The notes beneath the pieces were generated by a model, which did no database searches, was not told where the DNA came from, and saw only the letters and a program-made list of their open reading frames with translations. Shown here piece after piece: positions 52,835 to 63,300 of a stretch of 64,000 nt of DNA; positions within the stretch are counted from its first letter, which is position 1, and the number at the start of each line of letters is the position of its first letter. The position numbers and the translations under genes were made by a program. Source of the DNA: Parasteatoda lunata (lineage: Eukaryota; Arthropoda; Arachnida; Araneae; Theridiidae); NCBI GenBank assembly GCA_949128135.1, contig OX421975.1:5354571-5418570 (forward strand), in the 5' to 3' direction.

Positions 52835-53341
52835 CAGTCCCTGACCAAATGATTAGACGCACTATAGGATTCTATGTAAAATCTTAATTACTCAGGTGAT
52901 TATATACGGCTTTATTGTTTTTACGCGACTGAAACCGGTTTGTACTTGCTTATGTTCGTGTGTCAATTGGTAAAATTAGACACTATATTATATAAATTCG
53001 ACGATTGGATACATTAGACAATATATTATGTAAATATAGAATATTTATCATATCAGGTATAATATTAGTATATTATAGTAATTAGACTCAATTATTAGAC
53101 GCACTGTAGTGTTTTAATAATTGCACAAGTTTATATGCAATACTCTTATATTTACTCATACATGTAATGGATTTTTATTCAGGAGATTCCTATTTGTATA
53201 TATTTTTAACGTATTGCTTTACAATGTAAACCAATTAATACACGAACAAGTGTAAACAGTCGCGTAAAAACACTAAAGCTCTGGAGTATCACCTGATAAT
53301 TAAGATTTTACTGTGCGTCTAATAATTTGGCCAAGGGATTG
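52835..53341. mobile_element. TA-flanked MITE, CAGTCCCTGACC family, copy 1
   Basis: The 507-bp element starts CAGTCCCTGACCAAAT, ends with the complementary GGCCAAGGGATTG, and is flanked by TA (52833-52834, 53342-53343). The inverted repeats extend well over 100 bp, including TAAAATCTTAATTA, CAGGTGAT, TTTTTACGCGACTG and a CAATTGGT block. A further internal ATTATTAGACGCACT sits at 53093-53107. No transposase is present. TA duplications and this terminus point to Tc1/mariner mobilisation. A second copy is at 58607-59117. Confidence 0.9.
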
Positions 53342-54163
53342 TAGGTTTCACTCTAAAATACATTGTTATAATTTTCGCAGAATTTTTGTAATAGGTCATA
53401 TTTTTGAAAAAAGCAGTTTATTTTCTTTAACGGAAAAAAAATGTTGTAAAGCATTTGGTGTAGTAAAAAGGGTTTTGTCCGTATTCTTCTTTTTCAATAG
53501 AGTATCGTCTTTATTGGCTTTATTTAATTTGGTGATCGCATTTTTCTCCCGTATTAAATTCTAAGGCAACGTCAGCAACCTGGGGGAAGGGTCAAGGGTG
53601 TGGAGGAGAGGGTGGAGATGTCGCGAAGAGGCAGCTTTTCTATTATTAATTCGATTTACCCTGGAAGGAATTTTTGATAAATCTCGAATCTCTCTTCTTC
53701 TGCTTCTGCAAAAGTGATGTTTTACAAGAAAATGTTTGGACTACAAACAGAAAAAAACGAGTGAGTTTTTCATTTTTACTTAGTTATTGCTTTAAAAGAG
53801 TCGATTTAACCTTTATTTTTTTATTCTTTGCTGCTTTGAAGAAGAAAGTGTAGACAAGAATTCTTTTATTGTGCCTCTCTATTAAATTTCGAGGGAACAA
53901 AATTTCATAAAATAAAACTTCATAAAACAAAACTTCATAAAGAAGAATGTTTTTTCTCTCGTTCATTGCCTTCGAGTATAATTTTGAGCTACGCATCTTA
54001 CGAATTAAAAATAAAATTGTATTATTGTTTTTTTACACAATTCGAATTTAGTCTTTATTTTCGGATGAACGTAGGAAATATAAAAGATTCTTGATAGCTG
54101 AAATACGTGATTTTTTTTTAATCGAAAACTACATACATTTCTTTAGAGCTGCTTTCGAAAATA
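53342..54163. other. Unannotated stretch
   Basis: Contains a short purine-rich GC patch at 53570-53635 and a triple AAAACTTCATAAA-like direct repeat at 53908-53940. No gene is supported. Confidence 0.4.
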
Positions 54164-54547
54164 CACTGGTGGAAAAAATGAAGAGAATTTGCTGATTATC
54201 TCTAGAACTACAGGATCGATTTTAATTGAATTTGATCTGTACATACATTGATACAATAAAAAACAAATAACCTTTCAACAATTGTAATACAGACGCATGA
54301 TCGTGCGTAACACTCGTTGGAATCGAAGGTATGAAACAGCAGTTAATAAAACAGTCCTCGAAGCGTGATTTCACACTTGAAATAAAGCAGTTTATCATTT
54401 CCTGTGGACATTCTCGACTCCAAAGATCATGCATTACGATTGTCGCACGGGTTATTTGTTTTGTATTGTATTAATGCATGTAAATATCAAATTTCATTAA
54501 AATCGGTTCAAGAGATCTGCAAAATCTCTTCATTTCTTATACCAGTG
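54164..54547. mobile_element. TA-flanked MITE, CACTGGTGG family
   Basis: 384 bp, flanked by TA (54162-54163, 54548-54549). The left arm begins CACTGGTGGAAAAAATGAAG and the right arm ends CTTCATTTCTTATACCAGTG. The inverted repeats run for about 130 bp with divergence, sharing CGATTTTAAT, GAATTTGAT/AAATTTGAT, ATACAAT and AACAAATAACC blocks. The centre is GC-richer. Short open frames on both strands are not genes. Tc1/mariner-type by its TA target. Confidence 0.85.
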
Positions 54548-54812
54548 TATTATACAGTGTTAGCACAACTGGAGAAATCCCAATAAGTTGTTTGAAAAAT
54601 AATCTTTACACTCCATTAAAGTTTTACACTTGTTTCCATTAGTTCACGGAAAATTAACATTTTAAAAACACATATCGATAGCAATAAATAAAATTGAAGA
54701 TTTTCAGTTATGTTATGTTCGATGTGTGATCATCCTTCAGCTACGTCGAATCTCTAACTAAGTTTATTTCACAAAACTTGTAGTTTTTACGCTGTTGGTT
54801 TTAATAGTATCC

Positions 54813-55587
54813 CAGCGGTCGGAAAAACTACATTTTCTTTACAACTGCAGCCATTTTTTTAAATTTTTTTTTTCTTTTTTGAAAATGTAGCGACTACGAA
54901 TTATTTTCGAAATGTAGTCACTACTTCGCGACTTTTAGAAGATAAACTTAACTGGCCCACTTAACTTTCACCACTCTATAAAATGATTTTGAATAAAAAA
55001 TTGGCTCGGTTAAATACGTGAAGATATAAAGAAGTTTAAATTCATGTTCACATAAAATGGTTGTTAACTCTAAAGCACTTTTTTGACGAATTTGTTTTCT
55101 TAACTTTCCAACTCTATGTTTTTCTCGACAGGGATTTTAAGAAATTTAGATTGCAAATTATCAAATATTTATGATTTAAATCACCAATGCTTTTTTATGT
55201 CATCCAAGAAAAAAAAAAACAGTGCAGAAAACAAAAAAAAAAAAACAACAGACTACCCAGAATACTTTTTGATCTAATGATCGGATCTTCACGTTTTAGG
55301 ACTCAATTTTAACGGTTTGGGGGGGGGGGGCGACCGTAAATATGCTAACCAATTAATGCCGGCGATATTTTAGGTTACGAAATCAGACAAAAAAACGTAC
55401 TTTATAGTTCCTAGGAAATCGAATTATAAAAAAATCAGATATTTAAAATTTACCCTCCCGATTTCGCTCCGATTTTTCCAAACATCAGATGTGGATCTGC
55501 GCTAATCGGATTCGAAAAATTTGTTGCGTTAGAACTTTGTTTCTTTATTGAACTAACGTTAAAAGTAGTCAGGAATCGCTATAAACT

Positions 55588-55620
<33 letters not shown>

Positions 55621-55740
55621 TACAGCATAACTCACTACACTACTTTCGTCAAGAAATAGTGCACTACACTAAACAAACTACGGAAAAAAGTAGCAACTAA
55701 AGTAGTTTCTCTTCTTGTAGCGTGCTACTTCTGACCACTG
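54813..55740. mobile_element. hAT-like non-autonomous element with an inserted foldback fragment
   Basis: The left end CAGCGGTCGGAAAAACTAC and the right end, which reads CAGTGGTCAGAAGTAGC on the opposite strand, form short imperfect inverted repeats of the CAGNGGTC type common in hAT MITEs. The subterminal regions repeat GTAG/CTAC words (GTAGTCACTACTT, AGTAGCAACTAAAGTAG), as hAT subterminal binding repeats do. The middle holds a fragment of the foldback family (55222-55415) and a run of 31 T (55589-55619). No clean 8-bp duplication is visible, so the exact ends are provisional. Confidence 0.6.
55222..55415 (+). repeat. Partial arm of the foldback family
   Basis: It matches 2631-2800. Shared blocks are CTTTTTGATCTAATGATCGG (2665 region: CTTTTGATCTAATTATCG), TTTACGTT/TTCACGTT, GACTCAA, GGTTTGGG, GCGATATTTTAGGTTACGAA and CGTACTTT. 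A run of 12 G at 55319-55330 stands where the other copy has only GGG. Confidence 0.75.
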
Positions 55741-56388
55741 GCGTTATCCCCTTGAAGGGCTCGTGACATGCTTACTTTTGCTGACAAGGGTAGAGAAGTA
55801 GTTCTAATAATGCTTATGTAAACCCTTAAAATCTTAATTTTAAACAAAATGTTTCTAACAAAAAAATTTGGAGAAAAAAAGATGCTTGAAAAGATTTTTT
55901 AATTTTATATAAAGTTATACCAAATTTTATAAGGTCATATTTTATGTACATTTTATAATGTAAAAAAAAAAAATAAAAAAATAAAAAAAAAAATTGGAAA
56001 TAGATTTTTTGAAAGTGCTTCGAATTTTCATAAAATGAATAAAAGTCTAAATTTTATTTCATTCAAAGTTACACATGTTTTATTTTATCGCTAAATTCTT
56101 AAAATTTGATGACTGCAGTGAAAGTCAAAGTTAAAGCGACTTTGCGAGTTAATGTTGCGACTTTCTTATGTAAGCATTTGAGGGGTAGTATAGTTTGCTT
56201 ATTTTTGCTGACAAGGAAGAGTTATGAAACAATGCTAAAAAATAAGAATTAAAATATCATTAGAAATCACTGATGGTGTTTCATTACAAAATATGTAAAA
56301 CTAGCCTCAAATGGTGATTAAAGCACCGAAAGGTATATTACTTTGAGCAAATGAGAAAAAAATCTTAGTACCCAGAAGATACAATTAT
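55741..56388. other. Unannotated stretch with a short internal duplication
   Basis: The phrase GCTTA(C/T)TTTTGCTGACAAGG occurs at about 55771 and again at about 56199 with similar flanks, indicating an old local duplication. Long A runs lie at 55960-55995. No gene is supported. Confidence 0.45.
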
Positions 56389-57181
56389 CAGGATGCGTAG
56401 CGTTTTTAAAAAATGCTTAAAGGTACTTATATTTGATTTAGGGGAGAGTCGGGTAGCCCCGCCCACTTAAGGAGTATTGCTTATATTTCTGTATAATATT
56501 AAGAAATAATCAATATTTTTGTATGTTTCTATTGTTTTATCATCTAATTAAATAATGCAAAAAGAATAAACCAAAAAAAGAATAGTTTAACTTAAAAAAA
56601 AATAGAAATTTAAAAAATTTGACTACTGTATTTAACATATTTTCAAAACCATTATTTACCATGTTACCAGCTTCATAAATACTTGAAACTTTGAAAATAA
56701 TATTTTTTCAATATAACAATTAATGTCCGATGGCCAATTGAAAAAATATTCTATACATATGAAATTGACAGTGGGCGGAGGTACCCGACACTCCCCTACA
56801 TATTTAAAATCCCTTAAAGGTGCTTTTTTATTCGGGGTTCTAAAAAAGTGCTTAATTTTCAATCTTTTAAAAAGAGATGGTTTCTTTGCCGTGTCGATTG
56901 TCGTTTTAAATTACAAAAAATGCGCAATTTTCTCTGCAATATTTATCAGATACTAGTTATTTTATCATGATTTTGATAAGTTTATGAAAATGTTTTTGAA
57001 TTTTATTGATTTTATGTTCTAAAATTAAGAACTTTAAGCGATAGAAAAAAATATTTTTTATGAATGCACAGATCCTAATTATGATTTTATTTTTGGAAAG
57101 TGATTATAAACATTTTTTGAGTGCATAAAAAGTACTTAAAAGATGCTTATTTTTCGTTGAAATATCTGGCTACGCACCCTG
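56389..57181. mobile_element. CAGGGTGCGTAGCC terminal-repeat element (interrupted)
   Basis: The left end is CAGGATGCGTAGC at 56389. The right end, read on the opposite strand, is CAGGGTGCGTAGCCAG at 57181. Five bases (ATTAT) are repeated directly outside both ends. The subterminal word GCTTAAAGGTACTT on the left resembles AGTACTTAAAAGATGC on the right. About 360 bp of its left part is another MITE (56441-56796). The right end is shared with 46103-46290. No transposase remains; the superfamily is uncertain, possibly hAT. Confidence 0.72.
56441..56796. mobile_element. Nested TA-flanked MITE
   Basis: 356 bp inside the larger element. Inverted repeats of about 27 bp begin GGGGAGAGTCGGGTAGCCCC and end GTACCCGACACTCCCC, with three mismatches. 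TA flanks both ends (56439-56440, 56797-56798), consistent with Tc1/mariner or related mobilisation. The short open frames here lack motifs. Confidence 0.82.
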
Positions 57182-57250
57182 ATTATGCTTAGGGACAAAC
57201 TGGTCCTTGTGGGGGACATTTTAACGAAAAAATTCCACATTTGCTTTATA

Positions 57251-57410
57251 CAGAGAGGAAAACCACACACCAAAACCTCTTACGGTTAGTCAAACCGCAA
57301 GAAATTCTTACCCATGATCCCTCCGCCACTTTATGTCAGCATTGTGGTCGGTGCAGAGGGATTCAAACCTAAATCACCTCATTGGGAGGCATTTAATAAG
57401 GTAGCTCTAA
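57251..57410 (-). mobile_element. tRNA-derived SINE, copy 3 (truncated, degraded)
   Basis: It aligns with the head-proximal half of copy 1. Shared words include ACGGTTAG, TACCCATGATCC, CACGTCAGCA/TATGTCAGCA, TGTGGTCGGTGCA and CACCTCATTGG. The box B region is altered (GATTCAAACC) and the tRNA-like box A end has decayed. Confidence 0.75.
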
Positions 57411-57474
57411 ATTACCGTTTCTAACTTTCTGCCTATCTTCAAAACTTGTTGAGAAATTTTTTTTGCCTTTTCAG

Positions 57475-57723
57475 TTGAAAACAATAGCCCTTATTTTTCT
57501 AGCGTCTTTCATTTTTCGTCGGGTGACGACGGATTTCGTTTTAGTACGCTGTTTAGCAAGCCGAGGCCGCGATGAAAACATGATTGAACCTATCGTGGCT
57601 TACATTCTAACTTACCACCCTGACTACCTATTTCAGAACTGGAAAAATTGCATGCTAAGTTGGGCAGTTGAGGAGCTTAGTGCGGAGGTCGGGTTTCATT
57701 CCACCCTATGCCCTCCGATCTAG
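57475..57723 (+). CDS. Candidate exon or coding relic, unknown
   Basis: An open frame of about 82 codons follows a splice-acceptor-like TTTTTTGCCTTTTCAG (ending 57474) and runs to TAG. Its base composition is clearly more balanced than the surroundings. The translation is not low-complexity, for example RGRDENMIEPIVAYILTYH followed by an F-Q-N-W-K-N-C run and two further cysteines. There is no upstream ATG in frame, so it would have to be a terminal exon or a fragment. I do not recognise the family, and a chance frame cannot be excluded. Confidence 0.25.
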   Translation: MKTIALIFLASFIFRRVTTDFVLVRCLASRGRDENMIEPIVAYILTYHPDYLFQNWKNCMLSWAVEELSAEVGFHSTLCPPI

Positions 57724-58606
57724 TGTCTGGTAGTGTAGTGCACAATATTGTTCTCCTATCCTCATGTTAAGAATGAACCAATAATTCATAAATGTTGTTA
57801 CACATCCAATTGGTTTTTTTTTTTTTTTCTTTTTCAAATTATAAGCCATTCTGAGACATTGTGTTTTCATAAAAGCTAGCCTTTATTGAAACCTATCGAT
57901 TTCTTAAAAAGCAATGCCCAAAAGTATATTTAAAAAATGAACTGGTTGATCTGGGTGAAAAGCTCGGAAGGGCAGAATAAAGGAAGCTTAAAGCGATTGG
58001 CTTTCCCCACTTACGAAGAGAAAATTGAAAAAAGAAAAGGATGGAAAAAAGGAGGGTGATAAAAAGAGAGGGAGCTTAATTAGGAAAAAAAAAATATTCG
58101 GGAGAGGTGAGAAGCTGCATTGATTAATAGAGGGTGACTTTTTTTTTCCGTGGTATATTTTGGCACATTGTTCACAAAACCCATGTTTATCGACCCTCCA
58201 TTCTAAATGATGAAAACATTCTTCTTCCCCACCCCGTGCCAAACATTTTATTTCCCTGATAACTCAAAAAGACTATTTTGAAGCAGCTTTTGATCTAAAC
58301 TAGATGCTTTCAAAAGAGAAGAAGGTTTATATATTTTATTTACTTATTTTTACAAATTGGATGGTAATCGATTGTTGCTTAGTTAAAAAATAGAAGGAAA
58401 AAAAAATTTTTTTTTTGAAGTTGAGATGTTTTGTGTGAAGTGCCGATGTGGTGTTTTGAAGTTCCGGGAGTTCTGATTTTGTCGACAACTTTGATTGTCT
58501 TCATCGTTTCGTTACCATTACGCCTTCTGCTTGAATACTTCTTCGCACTTATTTTTTAGGATTCCGTTATAATTGAGTAACGATTATTGCCACACAATCT
58601 AATTTA
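57724..58606. other. Unannotated stretch
   Basis: Includes a purine-rich patch at 58005-58125. The minus-strand 84-codon frame across it is low-complexity and not supported as a gene. Confidence 0.4.
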
Positions 58607-59117
58607 CACTCCCTACATAAATTGTTAGACGCACTCTAAAATTCTATATAAAATCTTAATTATCAGGTGATACTACACAGCTTTATTGTTTTCATGTGAC
58701 TGAAACCGGTTTGCTGCATGTTTCTGTATCAATTGGTAGAATTAAACGATATATTCGTTGATTAGATAAATGAGATGACATATTATATAAATATAGAATT
58801 ATATCGGGTATTATAGAAGTATATTACAATAACTATTATTAGACGCACTTTTTAATAATGACATGATTTGCATCAATTTATAGGCAATACTTTTATATTT
58901 AAACATTGGTTTTTATTCAGGAGAATTTTTATATACTTCTTATTGGTATTTATTTTTTACGTATTGCACTACAATGTTTACCAATTGATAAAGGAGCGCA
59001 AACAAATCCAAACTGGTTTCATCCGAGTAAAAACAATTTAGCTGTATAGTGTATCACCTCATAATTATAATTTTACATAGAACCTTATAGTGCGTCTAAT
59101 AATATGGCCATAGACTG
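58607..59117. mobile_element. TA-flanked MITE, CAGTCCCTGACC family, copy 2
   Basis: 511 bp, starting CACTCCCTACATAAATTG and ending AATATGGCCATAGACTG, flanked by TA (58605-58606, 59118-59119). It is collinear with 52835-53341 throughout, including the internal ATTATTAGACGCACT at 58840-58854 and TTTTTATTCAGGAGA. Confidence 0.9.
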
Positions 59118-59514
59118 TACCTGGAGTAACCATTCTATGATAATTAGAACGCAATTTTCAGTTAAAAAGGGTAGCTTCTTATCGTTTGATGATAATCAAT
59201 GGCAATTTTCAATTGCTTTTCAATTGTTTTTGGGCATTTTCCCAACCATCCTAATTTATCTAAACTTAACTGGATAAATTGGGACATTTTTCGGGTCCCT
59301 ATTTTTAATTTCTTCCTAGTTTAATTTTTTCGGTTGATTTGATACAAATTTAGGATTGCTATTTATTGGACATAAGTTTGAACCTCAGCGAGAGACATTA
59401 ACTATGCCACTTTTGTGGCAAAATAATCTGCTATTATCATCCACGAGTAAAAATATTGTAAAAATGGTCTATTGTTCACTTATCTTTATTAAGTTGAAAA
59501 AAGATCTCAATATT

Positions 59515-59612
59515 GTTGACTTTCAACGTATTCACATATTGGTGACATACAACTTCTTCGTATAGTTGATTTAAAACGTATTCATGATGTTGACTTTTAA
59601 TGTATTTGTTAC
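59515..59612 (+). repeat. Short GTTGACTTT-type direct repeats
   Basis: GTTGACTTTCAACGTATTCA (59516), GTTGATTTAAAACGTATTCA (59565) and GTTGACTTTTAATGTATTTG (59590) are three diverged copies of one phrase. A further GTTGACTTTCATAATG lies near 60341. Confidence 0.55.
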
Positions 59613-59629
59613 TGTGAATGACCGAAATG

Positions 59630-59939
59630 TTTTTATTTTATTTTTACAACCGTTGTTGAACAGCCTTGTAATTTTGAACTCAATCCAGAAGACAAGGGAA
59701 CTCTTGGATCAAGTATAGGGAGAAATTTGCCTTCGTGGAGGACTTTTGATGAAACTAACCCGCATTTGCGTTCGATGAAAAGAAAAACCACGATAACTTC
59801 CCATGTTTAGTCTGACGGTAAAGGGACTCTACCATTGAGGATATTTCACGTCAGCACTGTGTGCATATCGATCAGTCATCGCCGGGATTCGAATCCGGTT
59901 CACCTCATTGGAAGGAGAACACTCTGAGCCATCACGACT
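59630..59939 (-). mobile_element. tRNA-derived SINE, copy 2
   Basis: On the minus strand, the head has TGGCTCAGAG (box A position) and GGATTCGAATCCC (box B). The body matches copy 1 (AAATCCTCCACGAAGGC-type segment, GTCTTCTGGATT) and the 3' end is GGCTGTTCAACAACGG followed by an A-rich tail. The direct repeat CGAAATG at 59623-59629 and 59940-59946 is a plausible short target duplication. Confidence 0.82.
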
Positions 59940-59982
59940 CGAAATGGGTGGTTGTTGACTTCCACTATGTTGACAATCCCGA

Positions 59983-60285
59983 TATCCTCAGCAGAGATTG
60001 AAATATCGAATAAATATAATAATATCACCGAATAAATTAATATCAATTTGGAAATAAATGAATAACAATATTCATTCAACAAAGCGACTAAGTGTGATCG
60101 TTGACATTCCGAAATATACACTATATCTTGTAAAGTGGCCCGGTATTCTCTCCTAATCTATCCTCAGCAGAGATTGAAATATCCAATAAATATAATAATA
60201 TCACCGAATAAATTAATATCAATTCGGAAATAAATGAATAACAATATTCATTCAACAAAGCGACTAAGTGTAATCGTTGACATTC
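59983..60285 (+). repeat. Two-copy direct duplication, 127 bp each
   Basis: 59983-60109 and 60159-60285 are nearly identical (a handful of substitutions) from TATCCTCAGCAGAGATTGAA to CGTTGACATTC, separated by 49 unrelated bases. Minus-strand open frames of 73 and 76 codons run through each copy and merely reflect the duplication. Confidence 0.92.
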
Positions 60286-60468
60286 ACGGGGAAAAGTCGA
60301 CTTCGGTTTCTTGACTTCGGTCATTCTCTTTAACATAGTGTTGACTTTCATAATGTTAATTTAAATTATCTACGATTTCACCGTTTTTCTTTAAATTTTA
60401 TATCGAGTCTCTTTAGATAATTTCTCTTAAAAGAATTTTAAAAAAGAAAAAAAAAACAATCACTTTAA

Positions 60469-60938
60469 CACTAAATATACCATAACTGGTCAAAGGGACG
60501 TTTAAGAACTTTTGCATCGCAAATCCACTTATCTCATCGTTTTTGCACATTTGATTTCATGACTTTTTCAAACAATCAAGACAGCACAAGTTCTTAGAAG
60601 AAATAATATTAATTATAAGAATTGTAGTTCTTATATATTCTTATAATTATAAGAATTATAGAAATAATTACAAAAAATATGTTTGCGGAAAATGTACAAT
60701 GGAAACACCCTGTATATGTAAAAAATGCGTTGAGCAATGAATTAAAAATTCTTATTATTTGCATTTGTAATACATAAAAGTTGGCAATATATAATTTTGT
60801 TTAATTATAATAAAGTTTTTTTAGTTCATTTCCTTCCAAACATTCATATTTCATACACTCAATCGAGAAACATAAAGTCCGGTCATTTGACTGACTATGG
60901 TAGAAATAGGTAAAGATTAAGTGTTAGTATATTTAGTG
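60469..60938. mobile_element. piggyBac-like MITE, complete
   Basis: 470 bp with TTAA on both sides (60465-60468, 60939-60942). The termini are CACTAAATATAC at the left and GTATATTTAGTG at the right, perfect 12-bp inverted repeats. Subterminal TATACCATAACTGGTCAAAG and GGTCATTTGACTGACTATGG are also roughly inverted. The right part is shared with 1-239. No transposase is present. A perfect 18-bp palindrome lies at 60638-60655. Confidence 0.88.
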
Positions 60939-60942
60939 TTAA

Positions 60943-61936
60943 ATATAGCCTACCCTATTAGAAGAAAAATGTGGTTAAAGAAAATAAAAGAAAAAAAAAA
61001 CTATGAACTGACACTTTTTATCAAGTGGCCTTACATATCTGTTTGAAGTTAGTATTTTGGGCAACTTGCTTTCGTTGTTTCTTTATTTTTATACTTCCTT
61101 CCTATCGCCGTTCATTTAACCAAAAAAGGAAGGGTACAAAATTAAAAAAACTAGATTGCAATAGTAGTATTTTTTTGTAGTTGAAGTAACTACAAAAAGT
61201 TGTTTTGAAGGTTTTATTTATTTTCATTTATTTATTCATTTTTTTTTTATAAAAGTTGCAATTCAGTAAAAACCTTCTTTTATATCGTCTCACTGTGTTA
61301 AAGCAGAAAAAAAATGTATGTTTTCAAAAAGTGTAAAAAAAAAATTTAAAAAAAAAACCTGCAGGACAAAAATGCTCGGAAGCAGTTGTTCACGTTAAGC
61401 TGAATTTAGAGATGATTTTAAAAATGCATTTCTCTTTGAGGAAAAATTAAGTTCGCATTTATTTCATTTGCCTACTAAAGAAAATCTTAAACTGGAATTG
61501 TTTTTCTTTCTAATGTTAGAATTAGTAATGAAAGTCTGAGTCACTCATAGATGCAAAAAGGTAAAAATAAATTGAATTATAGAGTTAAATAACTTCGCAT
61601 TAAGAGTCAGCCGTTGTAAATGGTGATTCCAAATATGCCTTAACAGCGTTAACTCAGAGATTTGGTTTGATATGAATAACGTTTAGAGATGAGTCATCAT
61701 TGAAATCATTTACTTGCTTTTCAAATTTATATTTCATTGCGATCAAAAACTCGTTTTTTTTTAAATAGATAATTTCGCTCGAAACGTTATTTAAAAATGA
61801 AAAGAAATACAAGAAATAATTAATTTGTAACAATTATTTTTATTGTCTATGTTGACTATTCGCAGTTTCGCATCTAAATAATAAAATGAAGAGTTTGTGA
61901 ATATATGTACTCCAGAACGGTTTAGGCTGAAATTTG
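60943..61936. other. Unannotated AT-rich stretch
   Basis: No gene, repeat or motif is supported; short A and T runs only. Confidence 0.45.
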
Positions 61937-61951
61937 GACAAAGGAAGAAGG

Positions 61952-62290
61952 TGTGTATTTTAGTTTCGTCGTACAAGAGCTGCACAATGGGCTATTGGCT
62001 ACGGTGTGGGAAACATCTCCGAGGAGGATCCGAAGACATGCCACCAGAATTCTGATCCTCTGCGGAGGGGATGGCTCCCTTGCTCTGATAGCCTGCTTGC
62101 AACGACCTGCTAGCGAAGTCGAACACTTTACGGTAGAACCTGTTTAACGAGGACCGATACCGCAAACCCCCAGTCCCTAAAAGCAGGTTGATCAAAGTGA
62201 TCACCCACCCGCTGAGTGACCGTAAGTAGTAATGCTTGATTTCGGTGTTCTACTGGGAATCGTGCCTTAACTATCAGTCCACTGCTGGAT
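61952..62290 (-). mobile_element. 5S rRNA-derived SINE, copy 2
   Basis: It is collinear with copy 1 at 41639-41963. The 5S-like head on the minus strand contains GAACACCGAAATCAAGCATT and GGGTGATCACTTTGATCA. The body ends TACGACGAAACTAAAATACA. A decayed direct repeat beginning GACAAAGG flanks it (61937-61951 and 62291-62305, 12 of 15 bases alike). It is older or less conserved than copy 1 in the control-region part. Confidence 0.85.
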
Positions 62291-62305
62291 GACAAAGGGT
62301 GAAAG

Positions 62306-62820
62306 GGGCAATTTTAATCTGACCCCAATCCTAAAAATCGTTAAATTATTTAAATTCGACCATTCCGAAGAGACGTTTGAAAAATTGAATATTTTCATTA
62401 TTTTAGAATTAGCCAGTGATAAAAACTATAGGTATTTTCAAATATTTTAAAACTAGCATCAGTAATGTTTGATAGCTTGTAGCTCTCATTAAAAAAACGT
62501 GTTTTTTTTACAAATTTTAAATATTTATTTAACAATTGTAGCAGATAAACTCATTGATCAAGGTAAACGTGGTAAAGGTGAACTACGTCAGCAAGTTAGT
62601 GTTCTTGTTGTTGTGACTTATTCCTCAAGGTCTAGCTGCAAGCTGAACCACGTCCAGAAGGTCGTTATTCTTCAAAAAGTCTTATGCAATAAGAAGTATA
62701 TTCTTCATGCAAAAGGCAGTGGAGATGTTTTGGGAGGGGAGGTATTGACGTGCACTTGGTGTACACTATGTTCTCTGAAACGAAATAAATGAAGAAATTT
62801 CACTATTTCTTTTAGGAGTA
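62306..62820. other. Unannotated stretch with an unidentified open frame
   Basis: A plus-strand frame to 62792 reads on from ADKLIDQGKRGKGELRQQ at about 62540. It has balanced composition but no ATG near its start and no motif I recognise. Positions 62430-62580 resemble 63390-63530 weakly (AGCTCT...CAGATAAA...ACGTGGTA), suggesting an old repeat instead of a gene. Confidence 0.25.
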
Positions 62821-63039
62821 CTCTAAAACATTCCCATACTGATCATGAAGTTAATGATGTTGAAATAATTTTGGTAATAAAGACTACTGGAATTGTATTA
62901 AAACTGCACCAGTACTGTGTATTTTTAATATATATATTGTCGAAATAGGTATGTTCAGTCCATAGAAGTTGATAAGTATTGTAGAAAATTTAAACTATCA
63001 TGAGTTGAACTCTGGCATCCAGTCAAATAATACTGAATT

Positions 63040-63300
63040 TCTAGTTAATTTTTATTATAACTGCTGGGTATATTTTAATCTCATTAAATTTCTTTTCTCT
63101 GTACGTCATTAACTAATAATGTCATTTATTCAATCCCTACTATTTGTTCACACTCTCCCTATATATCTTGTTCAAATGTTCAATCGTTCATAAAATACTT
63201 TTTATTCATTCACTCAAGTTCAATTATATATTTTTTAAAAATTGTAGTGGAGGACACATGATGTTATACAGTTTTTTGAAAAAATATTAATTCAATCATT
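63040..63300 (+). repeat. Dispersed repeat copy (63.1 kb)
   Basis: GGTATATTTTAATCTCATTA, TTCACACTCTCCCTATATAT, TTCAATCGTTCATAAAATAC and TTGTAGTGGAGGACACATGA recur in altered form at 63600-64000, and inverted at 40630-40945. Confidence 0.7.

Noticed and set aside
54813..55740. 8-bp target duplication for the hAT-like element
   Set aside because: Sequences next to the proposed ends share only TATCC-like words at different offsets, so no duplication is claimed.
57988..58242. 84-codon minus-strand frame with several Cys/His residues
   Set aside because: The spacing does not fit a zinc finger and the rest is a purine-rich low-complexity translation.
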